A stretch of 64,000 bases of DNA from Meloidogyne chitwoodi (Eukaryota > Nematoda > Chromadorea > Rhabditida > Meloidogynidae), in the NCBI GenBank assembly GCA_015183035.1, contig JACZZP010000015.1, positions 1,550,001 through 1,614,000 on the forward strand. The letters are read 5' to 3'. Of the stretch, positions 46,902 to 58,034 are shown piece by piece (positions within the stretch are counted from its first letter, which is position 1; every line of letters begins with the position of its first letter). The translations under genes and the position numbers were made by a program. The notes below the pieces were generated by a model. It had not been told where the DNA came from. It saw only the letters and a program-made list of their open reading frames with translations, and did no database searches.

Positions 46902-48562
46902 TTAAGGTTTCCAATTGTATCCAACACTTAATTTACAAACATTGCTATCTTGAGTATCATATTGCTTTATTGTTGGATATCTAAAACCACCAAAAGAACC
47001 TCCATTATAATAATCATTAAAATTATTTTTATTATCATGATTGGAATACCACAATTGAATATTATTATATTTTTGAATATTTCCAGTAATTTGTTTCCAA
47101 TCATATTCATTAGTATAAATTCCATAAGATTGATTATTTTCTTTTAAAGTATCAATAATTTCCTAAAATTTTATTTTAAATTTTATTAAAATTAAATTAT
47201 ATTTCTGTTATTTTAAATTTAAATTAATTTATTTTTAAAAATATTTACATCAATTAATTTTATATTCTTTTTTACTTTCTGATACCATCTAATTCCAACA
47301 TAACCAGTAATATCCAACCAAACCCTTCCAAACGTTACATTATTATTTTCTAATATATTAAGCTCATTTATGATGTTACTTCTAAAAAAAGATAAAAAAT
47401 ATTAAAATAATTTTTAAAGTCTTTCTTCTACTTCTCTTATTAGGTACTTTTTGGTTATTTGACTTTCACTAAAATTCAGACAATTTAACGAATGACCTAT
47501 TTATTTATATATTGTTTGTGAATGGGGGTCACATACCCAAAAAGTACCAAAAAATGTTAAATAAAAAAGAAATAATTTTTTTTAAATAAAAAAATATGTT
47601 TATTCTACTAAAAGGAAGCTTATAAACAATTAAATAAATTAAAAATAAAATAAAATTAAAAATTTACTTAGAATTACCACAATTACCCTCAGTATATCTG
47701 GACGACAAAACACAAAGTGGAATAGAAATATCAACATCGTCAATTCCTGCTTTTCGAGCATTTTTAATAATTTCAGATGTATTATAATTATATGAACGAC
47801 CAGCACTTAAAATAATAAATTGAATTGATAATTCTTCCTTTAAACATTCAAATTGATCAATTGTTATATATTGATGTAAATTAACTCCTTCTTTTCCATA
47901 TTCGTCAGTTACGTTTGGAATGCATATTGTTGAATTACTCTAAATTTTTTAATAATTTAATATTATTATTTTGTGGACAATTCTTAAACATTAGAGCTGT
48001 TTCTAAACTAAAAAAACACGAGAATCTAAATTTAGAACATTGATATTCTCATATTAATATATTATAAATAAAATCAAACTATGGAACAATAATATCCTTT
48101 AGGGCAGAAGTCTTTTGTATCCAAGCAGAAGATTCCATCTTCGAATGGAGAACATACCCAACCTTCATGGTCATTTAAGTAACCGCAAGCCCTTCCGGCA
48201 GGACAATGGTCTGTTCCATAATAATCTTTTTAGGATAAAATTAATATTTTATTTTAACCTGTTTTTACTAATTTTTAATTTAATTTGTAAAAAAAATTAA
48301 ATATGACTAATTTAAAAATTTTATAAATTAATTTTTAAATAATTAAAAAATTATTTACGAGTCCCACAAACAATTCCATTAGGATATGGTTTATGTCTTG
48401 GATCAACTCCTCTAAAAAATAATTAATTTTATAATAATTATTTTTTAAAATTTTAACTAACTTGCTTCTACTGATAGCATTAACTCCTTCAATATTCCTT
48501 CCTTTTATTTTACTATAAATTATTAAAAAAAAAGTAAAAGACAAAATTCGATACAATGACAT
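46902..48562 (-). CDS. Secreted Cys-rich plus GH25 lysozyme-like protein (copy 3), intact
   Basis: Exons 48562-48462, 48411-48359, 48225-48080, 47939-47668, 47381-47249 and 47162-46902 sum to 322 codons (321 aa). Signal peptide MSLYRILSFTFFLIIYSKIK. The six-Cys module (HCPAGRACG, WVCSPFEDGIFC, DFCPKGYYC) is nearly unchanged from copy 1. It joins the GH25 part at phase 0 through donor ATA/GTTTGA; without that splice an 84-aa secreted peptide ending SIV (stop at 48074) is made and the GH25 exons have no start, so the joined model is preferred. GH25 marks: QFECLKEELSIQFIIL, NARKAGIDDVDISIPLC, LWYSNHDNKNNF and YPTIKQYD. The DxE site reads DIT, lacking the acidic Glu. The role may be binding of bacterial wall rather than cleavage (inference). 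Intron 4 carries a small inverted-repeat element. Confidence 0.72.
47443..47548. mobile_element. MITE-like element in GH25 copy 3 intron
   Basis: About 106 bp bounded by GGTACTTTTTGG and CCAAAAAGTACC, a 12-bp perfect terminal inverted repeat that continues with mismatches. No certain target duplication. Confidence 0.6.
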
Positions 48563-51184
48563 ATTTTCTAAATAAAATTATATATTTTAAATTAAAATTT
48601 AAAAATAAAATAAAAATATATATTTAAGTTCTTGTCTTAAATTCATATTTTTCCTAAATAAAAATATATTTTTTTTTAAATATAATGGGAAAAGGAAGGA
48701 ATAAAAATGAAAGTTATAATTTAGCAAGTTTGGTAAGTACTTAAATGATTTACAATTATAAAAAGAAGATTAAACAAAAAAAATAAAAAGAACAAATTTA
48801 AAAGATGTATTTAAGCAATTTTTTTAATATTTAAAATTGGTAAAGATAAAAAAGGGAAATTAAATAAACACAAAAATATTGTAAAATATTTAAATAGGGA
48901 AAACAAATTAAATTAATCAAATATTAATTTTAATAAATTTTATATAAATCGTAAACTAAGGAAATCCTCAGAAAAATAAATATCTAAACAGAAATATATT
49001 TCACCATAAAAATATCTATTTTAGCATTTCTAAATTTTTGAAAAAGTTAAAGATTTAAATTGAAAATAAAAAATTAATTATTTTAATGGAAATTGTTTGA
49101 CTTTTTATTTTTTATTTTATAAGTAACTATTTTTGCAAAATAAAATTGCTTTTTGACTAATTTTAAATATTTGTTTTAAACAATAATTTATTTATTTTTT
49201 ATAATTATTTATTAGGATGGACAAATTTCGGATTTCGAAAGTTTAGGACATTTTCGGGTTTTTAGACCATTTTTATTTCGTATCTCAGTTTTTTTATTTT
49301 TTATTTCGGATTTAGATTTTATTTCTAAATTTTGCCCATCCCTGCTATGTATTTATGTTTTTAATGAAAATTAAGCTGATATAGAGATGAGTAATAAATT
49401 TAAAAATAATATTTTTAGAATTATAAAATAAGAATTTATTTTTAATTTCAAATTTTTTAATAAAAAACATTATAAATATATTTTTAATTTAATCTTTGTA
49501 TTTCATATAAATATTCTGTAAAATTAATTTTTCTGACCAGAACTGGATTTTGAGTAAAATAATATGATTTGGAAGATCCGAATTCCTTTTAAAATCTGCT
49601 ATACTTTGTTAAGACGCCATAAATTTAATTTTAAAATAAAATATTAATTTTATTTTAAAATTAATATTTTATTCATTTTATTATAATTAATATAATTGAT
49701 ATTTAAAAGAATATTTTTTTTAATTTTTAATTAATTTTTTAAATTCACTCAAAACTTTGAATAAACAAGGAAAAAATTGTATAATTTACTTATTATTTAA
49801 ATTTTTTATTTTATTAAATTTAATTTAATTAAATTCTCCATTAATAATTAAATAAATGTGTTAAGATTTATGTTGAATAAAATAAAAATTAATTTTATTT
49901 GTGGATAAATAAAGAATTAATTATAATTTTTTTAATTTTATTTTTAAAAATAATTTTTTTATTATTAATCCTCTCATAAATAAATTTGTTTATTTTTTAA
50001 ATTTCCAAATTTTATGTAAATATATTTTTCTTATTTTTGACCATTAAATAGTACATTTATTTGTTTTAAATTTATTAAATAAAATTTTCCTTTTTGGTCT
50101 TTTAAATTATTTAAATCTTTTTTGAAATGACCGCTGCCTTAAGGTGATAATAAATAAATAAAAATATTTTTTTATTTTTTTTAAATATTGTCATGGTGAT
50201 ATTTAAATATTTATTAGAAGGAATTTAAAAAGGAGTGGACAAATAAAATAATTCTGCCTTTCCTTTTCTTCTTCTTCTTTGACCAATAATAACAATAAGA
50301 AAAGCCTCAAAACAATGTTTATAGTTGAGAGTTTATTAAAATATCTCTTTTTATTTTTTATTTTTTTTATAAAGAATTTTAAACCTTTTAGCTAACAGTT
50401 TTTGTGTTTTTAAGATAGTTTCTTATTCTTAATTTTTTAATTAAATCATTTCAAACTTCTTTTTACACTTTACAACAAAGAATCTCATAAAAATATTAAA
50501 AAAAATCTGTGTGAGATTAAAAGAAATAAAAATAATATAGAAATAGGTGCCAATAAGCAATTGTACTATTTAAGAGCTAAAAATAAAAAATAATATTAAA
50601 GATTTATGTGCACACGCAAATGCTTTTTTTCTTCTCGGTCAGTGCCTTATAATTTAAATTTGCTAATAAAAATAAAGCAATAAATATTATATTTTTATAA
50701 TAATTGCTTATTAGATGAATTTAAATCTTGCTAATTCTTTCCTTTTTTACTCTTTTACTAATGACCAAAATAACAATTTTAAAAAAATAATGCCGACAGG
50801 AAAGAACGTTTTAATTAACGTTGAATAAATAAATAAATAAATATTCTTCTAATTAAGTATTTTTACTTCTTTTTTTTTTAATATTTTTTTTTGCATTTCC
50901 AATTTATTATTCAAAAGAAAATATTTTTGAAAAATATTATTAATTAATATTTAGTAAGATAGAAAAATTTATAAAAAAAAAATTAAAAAACAATGAAAAA
51001 GTACTAAATTAACTCATACTCTCAAATAGAGGGGAGATATATTACCTAGTTTATTTTATTATAAAAATATTTTTACTCATTTTTATTTAGTAAAAATAAA
51101 ATAATAATAAAAATAAAAAAGTGTTGTAAATTCGGAGAGATTTATTTAATAAAAAAATAAATAAATAAAAATATAGGTATTTTA
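48563..51184. other. Intergenic, 2.6 kb
   Basis: Contains the MITE-like element at 49214-49344 and a GATCC-type repeat patch at 49530-49620. A TTC-rich run is at 50256-50282. No gene seen. Confidence 0.5.
49214..49344. mobile_element. MITE-like element, diverged relative of 20516-20646
   Basis: Ends AGGATGGACAAA and TTTGCCCATCCCTG, imperfect inverted repeats of the same CAGGGATGGGCAAA type. Its core is made of TTTCGGATTT-like repeats. Length is about 131 bp, as in the other copy. Confidence 0.5.
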
Positions 51185-54100
51185 ATGTCTCTAACAACAA
51201 TTAATTTTAACAATTCAAATATTAAAAAATCATCAAAATTATTAAAATATTCAACAAATCCTCTTGATAATAAACAAAAAATTAGTTCAAATAATAAAAA
51301 TAAATTTAAAAATGAACAAAATTCAATTTTTAATAAATTTAATTGGTATCCAATGCCTCAACAATTTTTGGCATTATTATTACCTTTATTATTTTCTATT
51401 TTTGCTTTAGCATTATTAATTGGAATTATTATTTATTTACAATTATTAAATTATTCAAAATTTAATTTTATTAATAATAAAGGAGAAATTGAAGAAAATA
51501 ATATTTTTAATGATGAAAAAAAATTAAAAAGGATGAGAAGACAAACTATTCCTTCTGATAATGTTCGGGTAATTATTTAATTATATATTTAATTTAAATA
51601 ATAATTATATTTATTAATTGAGAAGTGGTATGAGACTTTTTTTAATTTTTTGATCCAATTATTAATTAATTAAAAGTTAAAATTCTGATCTTAGAGATTT
51701 TTTTATTCTCGTGGATATTATTTATTACTTTTATATTTTTTTATAATCCTATTAACTTTTAATAAATAAAAAAAAAAGTTTCTAAATTTTAACAAGAATT
51801 TTATTTAAATGCAAAGAGAATTTTTTTAATTAAATAATTAAAAAATATTAAAATATATTTATTTAGGTATATGCAACAAATTCAAATGTTTCTGTTACTG
51901 AAATAATACAAGTAAAATTAATATTTTAATAAAATTAAAATATTATTTAATTTTTAAAGGTTCTCTCAGGAGAGTCACGTATTCAATTAATTGAAACTCA
52001 TTTAAATGCAACAATTTGGTCAAATGTTTCTCTGCTTCAAATTGAACCTAATGGAAGAGAAGTTGCCCTTAGTGCTTCTAAAGTATAATTAATTTAAAAT
52101 AAAATATTTTAAATTTAAATTAAGGCAATATCATTAAATATAGAATTATCTGGAGGTTCTCATGTTGAAGGTATTGGAGATAATTTACAATTAAATGAAA
52201 GTAATGAAATTAATAATAACAATATTAAATTAATTAATAATAATAATAATAATGATTATTTACGTGCACATATGTCAGCTGAATTAATTGGTAATAAAGT
52301 TAATTTAAGTTGGTTAGATGCTAATCAAACTTTAAAAATTAGAGGTTAATTAATTAATTAAATTAATTTTTTTATTTTAAAATTAGATTTTATTTTTTTT
52401 AAATAATTGAAATTTCTCTAAAAAAATTAAATATTTATTTTCTTCTTTTTAAGCTTTTAATGCACGTAAAATAGGATTAATTAGCCTTGATTGGCAACGA
52501 CCTTTACAAACAGAAGAATTTAGTATTCTTTCTGCTCCAACAACAAATAATAATAATATAATTGAAAGAGAATTATCTATTGTAGCTGATTCTCCTTTAT
52601 ATCAGTAAAATAATTAATTAAAAAATAAATTATTTTTTAATTAAATTTTAGATTACAAATTAGATTAATTGGTGCTGAGGTAAAAAATTTAAAAAAATAA
52701 AATTTTTATTTGAATTAAATAATTTAAAAAATTATTTAATAATAATAATAAAATTATTATTAAACTATTTTTATCATTAAAATAAAAGATAATTTAAAAA
52801 TATTGTTGATTCCCTCCCGTTAAATTACACCCAAAAGAAACTGACTTAATCTTTTCAATAAATAAATATATTTTTTAAATTAAAATTAAAATTTATTATT
52901 AAAAATTAATTTCTTCTTAAAAAGACAGTCCTTCAATTCCTTGATGCTTTAATTGAAATTCCTTCTCCTCATCACACATTAACAATTCATTGGCGTGGCT
53001 GGCGTGTTGATATATATTCTTTAAAATCTCCTTTTGAAGTTCGTGCATTAGCAGGAAATGAAATGTTAAGAATTAATTGTTATCAAGAAGATTTAATTTT
53101 AAATGTTTATGCTGATAGTATTACTGTAGATGTTAAACGATTATCTAGGTAACTTTTAGTTTTAATTATTTTTAAATTTAATTTAGATTAAAAAATTTAA
53201 AAATTATAATTTTTATAATATTTTTTAACAATTAAAAATTTAAATTTAATTAATTAAAAAATTATATTTTTAATAATTTTTTAACAGACTTTTGGTCAAT
53301 CGTTCTTCTTCTCCTTCCTCATTAAAAATTAATGGAGCACAAATTTTATCTTCTTCTCAAATAAATAATAATAATGAAAGTAATAATAATAATATAATAG
53401 ATTTGGCTGAATTATTTTCTCGTCAATTACATTTAGCTTTAAGTAGAGATAATAATCAAAATAATAATAATTTATCTTCTTCTTCTTCTGCTGCTGTTTT
53501 GGCTGATGCTAAAAATTCTCAATTAAAACTTATCCGTGCTAATCGAACTACTGTAATTATTTTTTAAAAATTATTTTATTTTTTAATAAAAATATTATAA
53601 TTTAATCTTTTGTTTTCTAAAATTAGAAAAAAATTTAAAAGTATTATTTTCAAAAAAAGTTTAGGCAACATTAACAGCCCTAAGACATTTTGTTGAAATG
53701 TTAGGAGGTCAGCCTCAATTACAATTATTAGTTGGCAATGTTTCTGTTCGTATGAGTGCTGGACATGATAAAGAAATATTTTTCCTTGATACAAAAATTT
53801 TACCAAAAGAATTATTAGAGCCAGAGGCCACTTTAGAACAAGATCCTTTTGGAATTGGTAAATCTTAAAAGAATAAAGAAAGTTTTAATTTAAAAAGGTC
53901 CAATTGTTCCAACTGTATGGCCAATAACACAACCAGATTGGCAAAACATAATTTCTACTGGTCAACAACAAAATACAAATAAATCAACAATTAATCCTTC
54001 TATAAGGCAAATAATTATTTATTTTTTTAATTATTTGTATTTTAAAATATTTTAAGTACTTCCTCATCATCAACAAAAGAAGAAGAAGAGGAAAAGATAA

Positions 54101-55717
54101 TAAATGAAGAAAAAGAGTCAACAATACAAATGGCATTATCAAATGAATTATTTAATTTTAAACATTCATTTCCTACAACAAAAACTCCTATTGAATTTGA
54201 AGAAGAAGAAAATAATAATAATATTTTAATTAATGTAAAATTTTTAAAAATTAAAATTTAGAAAAAATATTTTTTTTTATTTTATTATAAAATTAAATAT
54301 AAGATTAATTAATATTTGATTTTATATAAAAATAAAAAACAAAATTTATTTAAAAAAAATTAAAACAACAAATTATTACATTCTAATATTTTTCAAAAGT
54401 GAAAATAAAATAAGCTACATTTTATTTTTTGGAAAAAAGTCCGCAATTTTTGTCTGCAACTTTTTTATATTTACATATTATGAAAAATAAAACATTCTTA
54501 AAACCTTTTTAAAAAATAAATATTTAATTAAAAAAATAATTTTTAAACTTAAAGAATTCACAAAATAACATTGATGACAATTTTCCTTCACCACAACAAC
54601 ATTTATTTACTTTTTCACCTCCTTTTGCAGATTTTCTTGTTGGTCAATTTGAAACTCCTGGTTTTATTTTTTTTAATATTATTTTTAATTATTTTAAAAA
54701 AGCTCAAAATATTGGAATAAATAATAAAACAACATTAAAATATTTAAAAGAAAATAATAAAAATAATAATTCATTTCCAATTTCTGCAACAATTTCTGCA
54801 TTACAAATTCCTTTAAATTTAAATAATAATTCAGAAGAAAAAGAAGAAAATAATTTAAATGAAAATGAAGAAGATGAAACTTATCAAAATGATTTTCCTG
54901 GAATTAAAAGAGAAAATAGATTTTTAAAGAATTCTTTTATTTGGAGACCTGAAGAAAAAGAAGAAAATAAAAATAATTTATCAATTATTGGAGAAAAATT
55001 AAGAAAAAAACGAAGAGATGCTAATTTAACTATTTTTAATGAAGAAGAAATTAATGAAGAAAAAACTAGTGAAAATGGTAATTATTAAATTTTAATTTTA
55101 AATTTTTATTAAATAGAAAGGCAGCATTTAGTACAATAATATTTTTATTAACTTAGGAAAAAGTTATTTAAATTATATTAATTTATAATTTCTCTAGAAT
55201 TCACCTCACTCTACACAAAACTGAACCAAATAAAAATATTTATTAATTTTTATAACAAAATAAGAATAAGATTGTGTTAATTTTATTGGTGTTGTGTTAT
55301 TTAGAGAGTGTTAAGTTTAGGGTTGACCTATATAATTGTTGTTATTCAAATATATTTTTTAAAAATAATTTAATAAAAATAAATATATTATTTAGATACT
55401 ACTAATTTATTAAATAATTCTATTAAAATTAATTATGAAAATTCTATTTCTTCAAAAGAACGTTCTCCAGCTTTAAAAGCAATATTAAATAATTCAATTA
55501 ATGTTTTACCCATTGGATTATTAGCTTTAGCTATTTCATTGACTATAATGTTAATTAGTTTACGTCCTTCTGCTTATTTTATTAATGTAATTTTTTTAAT
55601 TAATTTTTTATAAATTTATAAATATTTTAGAAATTTCGTTGTTGGGTAAAGAAATTATTTTTTAGAAGTAAAAATAAAAATATTTCAACAAAAAGAAGAA
55701 ATGTACAAACAATTTAA
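51185..55717 (+). CDS. Large membrane protein with two transmembrane segments and furin-like sites
   Basis: Fourteen exons: 51185-51568, 51867-51911, 51960-52082, 52125-52344, 52454-52604, 52652-52679, 52925-53148, 53288-53552, 53665-53857, 53898-54006, 54057-54234, 54555-55077, 55396-55586 and 55631-55717. They sum to 907 codons (906 aa) with every phase consistent. A cytosolic N-terminus of about 60 residues precedes a hydrophobic helix (ALLLPLLFSIFALALLIGII). Then comes a basic cleavage-type site (KRMRRQ), a long ectodomain of repeated beta-like segments with Asn-rich loops, a second basic site (RKKRRDA), a C-terminal helix (VLPIGLLALAISLTIMLISL) and a short basic tail. The type II start and beta-rich region recall sarcoglycan-like proteins, but I find no diagnostic motif, so the family is left open. 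Intron 10 appears to be GC-AG. Confidence 0.78.
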
Positions 55718-56394
55718 TTTTATTAAAATATTTTAAAAAAATATTATTTTATTATTTCTTTTAGTATTTCTTTTATTTTTAGAATATTATGTTTTTATTA
55801 AAAAGATCATTTTTTTAATATTTTATTTTTAAAATTACCTAAAATAAAATTTTTAAGTATTATTTTTTTTAATATATTTTAATATAAAAATTTAAAATTA
55901 TTCTGTTGTTTTTAATGACATAATAATTAAAAACAAAATTACCTACTATTTATAATAATTAATTAAAATATTAAATAATATTTCTAAAATATTAATTCAA
56001 TTAAATTTATTTATTTTTGTTTTTTTATTTTTTTAATTAAAAAATGTTAAAATTAGTAATTTTAGCCTTAATAGATTTTAATAAAAATGCGTAGTAAAAT
56101 TTAAAAAATTTAAGCAAAAAGGAAATATTCTTTTATTTAATAATTCAGCTATTAAATTATTTTTTAAAATTCATTTTAATTTTTAAATAAAAAATTTTTA
56201 TTTAAATTTAATAATTAAATAGTCTTGTTGGCTTTTGCATAAAATTGAGAATTAAAATAGTAAATTAAATAAATAAAATTAATTAAATATGTGTATTAAT
56301 ATTAAATTACGTATTTTGACAAGAAAACAAACAATGGTAAAATATTAAATTTAATCTATTTTTGAATAACAAATAAAAATTTAGGAATATAAGA
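55718..56394. other. Intergenic with dispersed repeat
   Basis: Segment 56040-56250 is the diverged second copy of the repeat at 30890-31090. No gene seen. Confidence 0.5.
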
Positions 56395-56561
56395 TAGGTT
56401 AAAAAGGAGGTTACGAGTTGATTGACCCTCAATAGCGAGTAAACCATCGAGTAACGGGTAAATTTTTTAACCTAAGGGTTAACCCTTTACCCATAGGCTA
56501 GAAAAAGGGTTAGTTTACCCGGGTTGACTTACTCGAGTAAACTAACTCTCTTTTTAACCTA
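56395..56561. mobile_element. MITE with TA ends, embedded in last exon of A3
   Basis: 167 bp with a 12-bp perfect terminal inverted repeat TAGGTTAAAAAG / CTTTTTAACCTA, and TA at both outer ends as for Tc1/mariner-type elements. The interior is rich in GGGTTAACCC and ACTCGAGTAA palindromes, unlike the host sequence. It contains the stop codon of A3. Confidence 0.75.
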
Positions 56562-58034
56562 CGGCCCCTGAATACAAAGAACCAGATTAGAATGCCAATG
56601 ACTGATGAAGGGCTGTAAATTTATTAAATATTTAATTTATTTATTCTTTTTAAAACTTACAATATTATAATTCCAACAATAATCAGAATTATAATAAATA
56701 TGCTAATTCCTGAGTCCTCTGTCTCTGTTTCATCTGGTTTCTTAGTAGTCTTTTTCGGTTTTCTATATTTAGTAGATGAATATTCAATAGTCTCAATTGA
56801 ACTGCTTTCAATTTTTGAAGTTTTAGTAGCTATATAATTTGTAGTACTTTCAGTCGTTGGAGGAATTGGAGGAACGAGAAGTTGGAAGTGTTCTTTATCC
56901 TTATTAAATAAAAATTTAAATTAAAAAAATAATATTATTAAATTACAAATTTAATGAACATTTTGTTGCAATTTTGCATTGATATATCATTTTTGCAGTT
57001 TTCCCTTGTATCACCTTCACCACAATTTAGAAAAATCTTCTGTATTGTTTTTCGCATAGCTTTAACTGGCAGAATGTGGAAAGTAAAAAGACTGTTAAAG
57101 TTCTCGTCATTAATATACTTCTCGTCCTTAATATTCCACTTTTCTGGTTTAGAAAGATTCTTGTAACAAGAAGTGGAAGTATCAAATGTGCTTTTCATTG
57201 ATTTGAAATGAAACGCATCCTCTTTGATCGAAACATTAAAGGATGCTTCATCAATAGTTTCATTTGTACGAATTATTCCTCGATCGTTAGCTTTAGATTC
57301 CTCACCAACTAAATTTAATAAGATTAATAAAAAAATATATTTTCTCACCAATATTTATAAAGTAAATATAACTAAAATTTGATCCTAAAGTGACTTCCCA
57401 TCTTTTCCATCCGATTGAGTAAAAACCTTTGGTATTGAAGCATTTACCCCCCTTGCAATTACTACTACAATCACTGTCCTTGCCTTCTTTAGGTCCATTC
57501 TCTAATTCCTTTAATTCATCATTTGTGAGACTGTAAGCAAACGCTAACCTTAAATAATAAAAATTTAATTAAATAAAATAATTCATTTACATATTATCTA
57601 TAATATCGATGAACAAAATAAATGAGCTATTACTAATGCAACCAGCCAAATTGCCATTGTCTTGAATTCCAAATTCCAATAAGATTTGACTTTCTTTCTT
57701 TGTAACAAAATCAACAGAACAGCCATTTCTCGTTGTATTTGAATCCTTCTCATACCAGAGTATTCTGTTAAAAAAATTAATATATTTTAAATTATTAATT
57801 TTATACTTACATATTTTTGTTAGGATCCATTGTAACATTGCATGAGTTAGGTAATTCCATGTATCTTTCAATGTCCATCTCATTTTTAGCAATCACTGTG
57901 TTGTTATTTAATTCTGTAATCTCTCCGTTAACCAGCTTATGTTTGCCATGTCCAACAACAGATTCAACACAATGAACACTTCCAAAGACCAAAAGAACTG
58001 CCAAGATTTGCAAAAATGAAGCAATTGAGACCAT
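56510..58034 (-). CDS. A3: six-exon type I membrane protein with MITE-derived tail
   Basis: Exons 58034-57811, 57764-57591, 57548-57349, 57308-56947, 56899-56661 and 56612-56510 sum to 434 codons (433 aa). The signal peptide MVSIASFLQILAVLLVFGSV and most of the ectodomain are close to A1 (VVGHGKHKLVNGEI, NGCSVDFVTKKE, FAYSLTNDEL, YSIGWKRW, KPEKWNIKDEKY, LFTFHILP). Thr/Ser-rich stalk; transmembrane segment ISIFIIILIIVGIIIL continuing into the next exon. After VFRGR the reading frame enters the MITE and stops 17 codons later (RLKRELVYSSKSTRVN), so the charged cytoplasmic tail of about 100 residues seen in A1 and A4 is gone. No remnant of the old tail was found beyond the MITE. If made, the protein would be a nearly tail-less surface form. 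Confidence 0.85.

Noticed and set aside
48074..48562. Six-Cys peptide as a separate gene, with the lysozyme exons as a second gene in an operon
   Set aside because: The GH25 exons have no in-frame ATG, and a phase-0 donor lies two codons before the peptide stop in both copies, so one joined gene fits better; not excluded without cDNA.
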